From Dyadobacter sp. 50-39 (GTDB taxonomy: Bacteria > Bacteroidota > Bacteroidia > Cytophagales > Spirosomataceae): a DNA stretch of 44,919 bases. The first letter of the stretch is position 1. Each line of letters begins with the position of its first letter. The stretch covers positions 1 to 44,919 of the forward strand of contig MKSR01000044.1 of the NCBI GenBank assembly GCA_001898145.1, read 5' to 3'. The notes under the pieces are model-generated. The model searched no databases. It saw nothing but the letters and a program-made list of their open reading frames with translations, and was not told the DNA's origin. Below are positions 42,349-44,919 of this stretch, piece by piece. The translations under genes and the position numbers were made by a program.

Positions 42349-43728
42349 TGTAATGCGTAAGTACACCTGTCCGGAAAGCGGGGTTTTGCCATAAATGCCT
42401 TCCAGCAGGCCGTCCGGTTTGTAAAGGCTGATCTGGCCACCCGCTTGAAGCAGCGTGTTTTTGAATGCGGCGATCTGTCGGTTCAAACCGAGTGAAAACA
42501 TAGATACCGGCAGCTTTTCGAGCAGCGGATCGTGTGGCTCCCCCGCTTCCAGCCCAAGCTCGGCGCCGCTTTTCTGTACCCACTCATACCGTCCGTAAAC
42601 AGCCCATTTATCGAGTTGCAGATTGGATTCGGCCAGCACGGAATGCTCCTTATGGTGTGCGCCGGCGTCGTTCAGGCCCCACACGAGCGTCGAAGAAATC
42701 CATTTGTTTTTCCCGCCCAGGTTACCTGAATGCTGCACCGAAGCGGTACTGCGGTTTACGTCTTCACCTGGCTCGCGCGGCTCGGGACTTTTGATAAAAC
42801 CTCTCGAAGCCTGCAATGCCCAGTTGGCCGAGGGGTTGAACAGGAGTCGGTAACTGTAAGAATTGAAGCGTGGTTTGTCGAAATTGAAACGGTTTTCGTC
42901 CGGTTCGCGGCCGGTGAACGAAGAACCTTCCAGCTTGAACTTGCCATAGCGCACGCCCGCCGTCACCACACCGAATGTGATATGCGTGGCATCCTGCCAG
43001 TGGTGGCCCAGCACGGCATCCGGATTGTTGAATGCCGACATCCTGTGCATAAATGCCGTAGGACCGAGTGCGGGCTCGCCGGGGTAACCTGCGTAAACGG
43101 TCAGATCCACTTTGTCATTGATCCGCTGGGTATAACCTACCGAAAGTTCCGAAATGAGATCGTGCGGGTGCTGGCGGTCGATGAGCGGCTTGCCTTTCCA
43201 GCTCTCACCCGACTGGAAAAGCAGCGGGTAACCCGCACCACCATCGACAAGGCGGTCGAGGGAAATCATAGCCCTGACGTTCAGGAGGCCATTTTTGCCT
43301 ACCTGCCGCTGCGCCATTCCCATAAACCAGTTGGGTGCGCTCACCTTCGAATCGGCGCCTCTTTTGCCATCGTTATTGAAGTTCTGCGCAGTATACCGCA
43401 GGAAAATGCTCCCGTGCAGCATGTAATTCCATTTGCTGCCGTGCTTCATGTAGGCGTACATGGGCGTGGCGTCGGGCTGCCAGCCGGTACCCGAGCCGTT
43501 GCGGGTCATGGGCAGGCCCAATGAAAAGCTGTGGGTCATGTGCGGCGAACCCTGGTGGTCCATTTGCGCATGATCCATGCTTTTCATATCGTGCATTTCA
43601 TGGCTAACAGTATCTTTTACAGGCTCATGATGATGCTCGTGCTGGGCCGATGCGGGTAGCGTGACGGCCGCCGTGGCGACAGCCGCCGTGGCGACTGCCG
43701 TCAGCCAAAAAAGTTTGTCGAGAAGCAT
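42328..43728 (-). CDS. outer-membrane beta-barrel-like protein with His/Met-rich N-terminus (copper cluster)
   Basis: 466 aa. A signal peptide (LFWLTAVATAAVATAAVTLPASA) with an internal repeat from a 15-bp DNA duplication is followed at ~29-66 by a metal-ligand-rich stretch (QHEHHHEP, HEMHDMKSMDHAQMDHQG, HMTHS). The rest has alternating aromatic/polar strands (WNYMLHGSIFLRYTAQNF, KVDLTVYAGYPG, GVRYGKFKLEGSSF, KWAVYGRYEWVQKSG) and ends LSGQVYLRITPALMRM, as expected for an outer-membrane barrel. It follows an HMA protein and a heavy-metal-binding lipoprotein, so it probably handles copper at the outer membrane. No named family recognised beyond this; function inferred from composition and neighbours. 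Confidence 0.75.
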   Translation of the reverse strand: MLLDKLFWLTAVATAAVATAAVTLPASAQHEHHHEPVKDTVSHEMHDMKSMDHAQMDHQGSPHMTHSFSLGLPMTRNGSGTGWQPDATPMYAYMKHGSKWNYMLHGSIFLRYTAQNFNNDGKRGADSKVSAPNWFMGMAQRQVGKNGLLNVRAMISLDRLVDGGAGYPLLFQSGESWKGKPLIDRQHPHDLISELSVGYTQRINDKVDLTVYAGYPGEPALGPTAFMHRMSAFNNPDAVLGHHWQDATHITFGVVTAGVRYGKFKLEGSSFTGREPDENRFNFDKPRFNSYSYRLLFNPSANWALQASRGFIKSPEPREPGEDVNRSTASVQHSGNLGGKNKWISSTLVWGLNDAGAHHKEHSVLAESNLQLDKWAVYGRYEWVQKSGAELGLEAGEPHDPLLEKLPVSMFSLGLNRQIAAFKNTLLQAGGQISLYKPDGLLEGIYGKTPLSGQVYLRITPALMRM

Positions 43729-43746
43729 GATGAAGTTATTTCGTGA

Positions 43747-44088
43747 CTAGTGCGCTGCGGCTGTTTTGCGGCAGCAGCTGGGGAGTTTGTCGTGTGCCTT
43801 CTGATTGGCAGGCAGCTCGTCGGCGTCGTAGCCGGTTTTGTTGATCGTGGCCTTAATGGCTTCCGCAGTCGTTTTATCCGGGTTGTATTTCACGGTAATC
43901 ACCTTGTTTGAAAGGTCGAGATTCGATTCTTTCACGCCTTTGGAAAGGCCCAGGTTGCGCTCGATGCGCGCTTTGCACATTTCGCAAATGGCCGAGGTCT
44001 TGATTTTTACTTCTTTGGTACCGTCGGCGTAGGCAATATTCAGGCCCAGGAACAGGGCGGTGATGATGCTTAAAATGGTCGTTTTCAT
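43747..44088 (-). CDS. exported heavy-metal-associated (HMA) domain protein
   Basis: 113 aa with a signal peptide (MKTTILSIITALFLGLNIAYA). Residues ~26-95 fit the HMA fold: VKIKTSAICEMCKARIERNL (Cys35 and Cys38 in a CxxC-like arrangement with E-M between), KVITVKYNPDKTTAEAIKATINKTGYDAD. The C-terminus carries an extra Cys pair (SCCRK). Such proteins bind Cu(I) or other soft metals in the periplasm. Position: between the heavy-metal-binding lipoprotein and the outer-membrane protein, all on the minus strand with short spacers, so an operon is likely. Confidence 0.88.
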   Translation of the reverse strand: MKTTILSIITALFLGLNIAYADGTKEVKIKTSAICEMCKARIERNLGLSKGVKESNLDLSNKVITVKYNPDKTTAEAIKATINKTGYDADELPANQKAHDKLPSCCRKTAAAH

Positions 44089-44106
44089 ATTGTAGTCAAT
44101 TTAAAA

Positions 44107-44343
44107 TCAATGCTGATGTGCTGTCGTATCGGTTTCGGCGAGGGCCACTTCCTGCAATTCCATCTTGCATACAGGGCATTTACCGGCTTCATCGTAAGTT
44201 TTGTCGCCCTCGCATTGCATGGGGCACGCATATTTTTTCTCGCTGACGGCGTGTGTTTCAGCGCCGGCTGCCTCCTTTTCCGATTTGTTTCCCGAGCAGG
44301 CAGCAGACAGGAGCAACAGGGAGGCAATAATGATTTTGTTCAT
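44107..44343 (-). CDS. small heavy-metal-binding lipoprotein
   Basis: 78 aa. Lipoprotein signal MNKIIIASLLLLSAAC (Cys16 after LSAA). The mature part is a single heavy-metal-binding domain of the YHS-like/HMBD pattern: KYACPMQCEGDKTYDEAG followed by KCPVCKMEL, i.e. CPM...CPxCxM with Cys and Met ligands, then a His-containing end (TAHQH). Domains of this type occur in CusB-like adaptors and stand-alone copper proteins. 18 nt upstream of the HMA gene on the same strand. It may bind Cu or Ag ions at the membrane. Confidence 0.87.
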   Translation of the reverse strand: MNKIIIASLLLLSAACSGNKSEKEAAGAETHAVSEKKYACPMQCEGDKTYDEAGKCPVCKMELQEVALAETDTTAHQH

Positions 44344-44404
44344 ACTATCTAAGTTTAATAAGTATTTGATAATCTGTGTTTTATTGTTGAAATAATATCA
44401 GTCG

Positions 44405-44767
44405 CTATTGCCCCACCTGGTCGAGGGCGGTACGTTGCAAAGTGCCTTTTTTATATTCTCCGGGTGTCATGCCCGTCACTTTTTTGAACTGGTTACTCAA
44501 ATGCGCGGTGCTGCTGTACGAAAGCCGCCATGCGATTTCACTCAAAGTGAGCTCATTATAGGAAAGCCATTCTTTCACCTTTTCCACTTTTTGGGCAATG
44601 ATGTATTGTTCGATCGTCTGCCCGGTTTCCGAAGAAAAGAGGTTGCTCAGGTAAGAATATTCATAGCCTATCTTCTCCGACAAATAATCCGAGAAATTCA
44701 TCTGGGCAGGCTTATGGCCCTTCAAATTCTGTACCTCGTCGATCACCAGCGTTTTGATATGCTCCAC
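44405..44767 (-). CDS. AraC-family transcriptional regulator, probably 5'-truncated
   Basis: 120 aa from the GTG at 44767. The AraC DNA-binding domain is complete: LSEKIGYEYSYLSNLFSS (first HTH), IAQKVEKVKEWLSYNELTLSEIAWRLSYSS, then STAHLSNQFKKVTGMTPGEYKKG (second HTH). Upstream of the GTG the frame stays open through ANGFELLDDRRLAL, which resembles the segment joining the N-terminal metal-binding-like part to the HTH part in Bacteroidota copper-cluster regulators (recalled, not checked). Further upstream this similarity stops and a TAG closes the frame, with no ATG in between. So the gene may have lost its N-terminal sensor half. It precedes the metal-protein genes and would have regulated them. 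Confidence 0.7.
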   Translation of the reverse strand: MEHIKTLVIDEVQNLKGHKPAQMNFSDYLSEKIGYEYSYLSNLFSSETGQTIEQYIIAQKVEKVKEWLSYNELTLSEIAWRLSYSSTAHLSNQFKKVTGMTPGEYKKGTLQRTALDQVGQ

Positions 44768-44832
44768 CAGAGCCAGGCGTCGGTCGTCGAGCAGTTCGAA
44801 GCCATTTGCTTCGGGTGCATTACAAACTGTCG

Positions 44833-44919
44833 CTATGCTGCAATTTTTTGTCGTTGATATGGCTCTATATGTTGTCTAACAATATCCCAACGGTTGCTCA
44901 TCGAGCAAACGCGTAGATT
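44833..44919 (-). CDS. 3' end of an unidentified reading frame entering from the right edge
   Basis: On the minus strand a frame is open from the right edge (44919) to a TAG at 44833-44835, 28 visible codons ending in HIEPYQRQKIAA. It uses A/T-rich codons (AGA, ATA) unlike the genes to its left. It could be the end of a transposase or another gene inserted into the AraC-type regulator; no family can be assigned from so little sequence. Confidence 0.3.
   Translation of the reverse strand, partial: NLRVCSMSNRWDIVRQHIEPYQRQKIAA

Overview
The window looks like chromosomal DNA of a Bacteroidota member, most probably a Cytophagales/Spirosomataceae organism of the Dyadobacter type (genus is inference). 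The signs are: proteins with C-terminal type IX secretion (T9SS) sorting domains, promoter-like TTTG-N20/21-TA(N2-3)TTTG elements, almost no purine-rich Shine-Dalgarno sequences, a PadR/MacB-like permease pair with a prefix domain, and a copper-response cluster with an AraC regulator of Bacteroidota type.

Left third (1-23.7 kb): dominated by five paralogous giant proteins (about 1,340-1,375 aa). Four lie head-to-tail on the minus strand (one runs off the left edge) and a fifth lies on the plus strand at 19.6-23.7 kb. Each has a signal sequence, a shared ~200-residue N-terminal region I cannot assign, FG-GAP repeats with Ca-binding DxNxDGxxD loops, a conserved linker with a GPWR motif, and a T9SS type A-like sorting domain. 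All four complete copies have exactly 14 FG-GAP repeats, as expected for two consecutive seven-bladed propellers. Most have their own intrinsic terminator, so they look like separate transcription units. Between copies four and five sit an SGNH hydrolase, a molybdate transporter (modA, modB, modC) and an aminotransferase/prephenate dehydrogenase pair.

Middle (23.8-37 kb): two different L,D-transpeptidases converging with overlapping 3' ends; a PadR regulator with a FtsX/MacB-type permease; an orphan KilA-N protein; a glycerophosphodiester phosphodiesterase next to myo-inositol-3-phosphate synthase, the latter preceded by a perfect LacI-type palindrome; a CE15 glucuronoyl esterase; a small membrane protein; a stand-alone HsdR_N nuclease-like protein just downstream of tRNA-Arg(CCT); and hflX.

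Right third (37-44.9 kb): a MATE transporter with a good promoter and a structured leader that includes a 7-codon reading frame; a reactive-sulfur cluster (metallo-beta-lactamase/rhodanese fusion plus two half-size YeeE/YedE proteins); a methyltransferase; and a copper-type cluster (outer-membrane protein, HMA protein, heavy-metal-binding lipoprotein, AraC-type regulator). The regulator seems to have lost its N-terminal part near the right edge, where a different reading frame enters the window.

The best candidate for something undescribed is the FG-GAP family: five co-located, separately expressed, fixed-size double-propeller surface proteins sharing an unassigned N-terminal domain. Functions are read from motifs by eye; no database search was possible.
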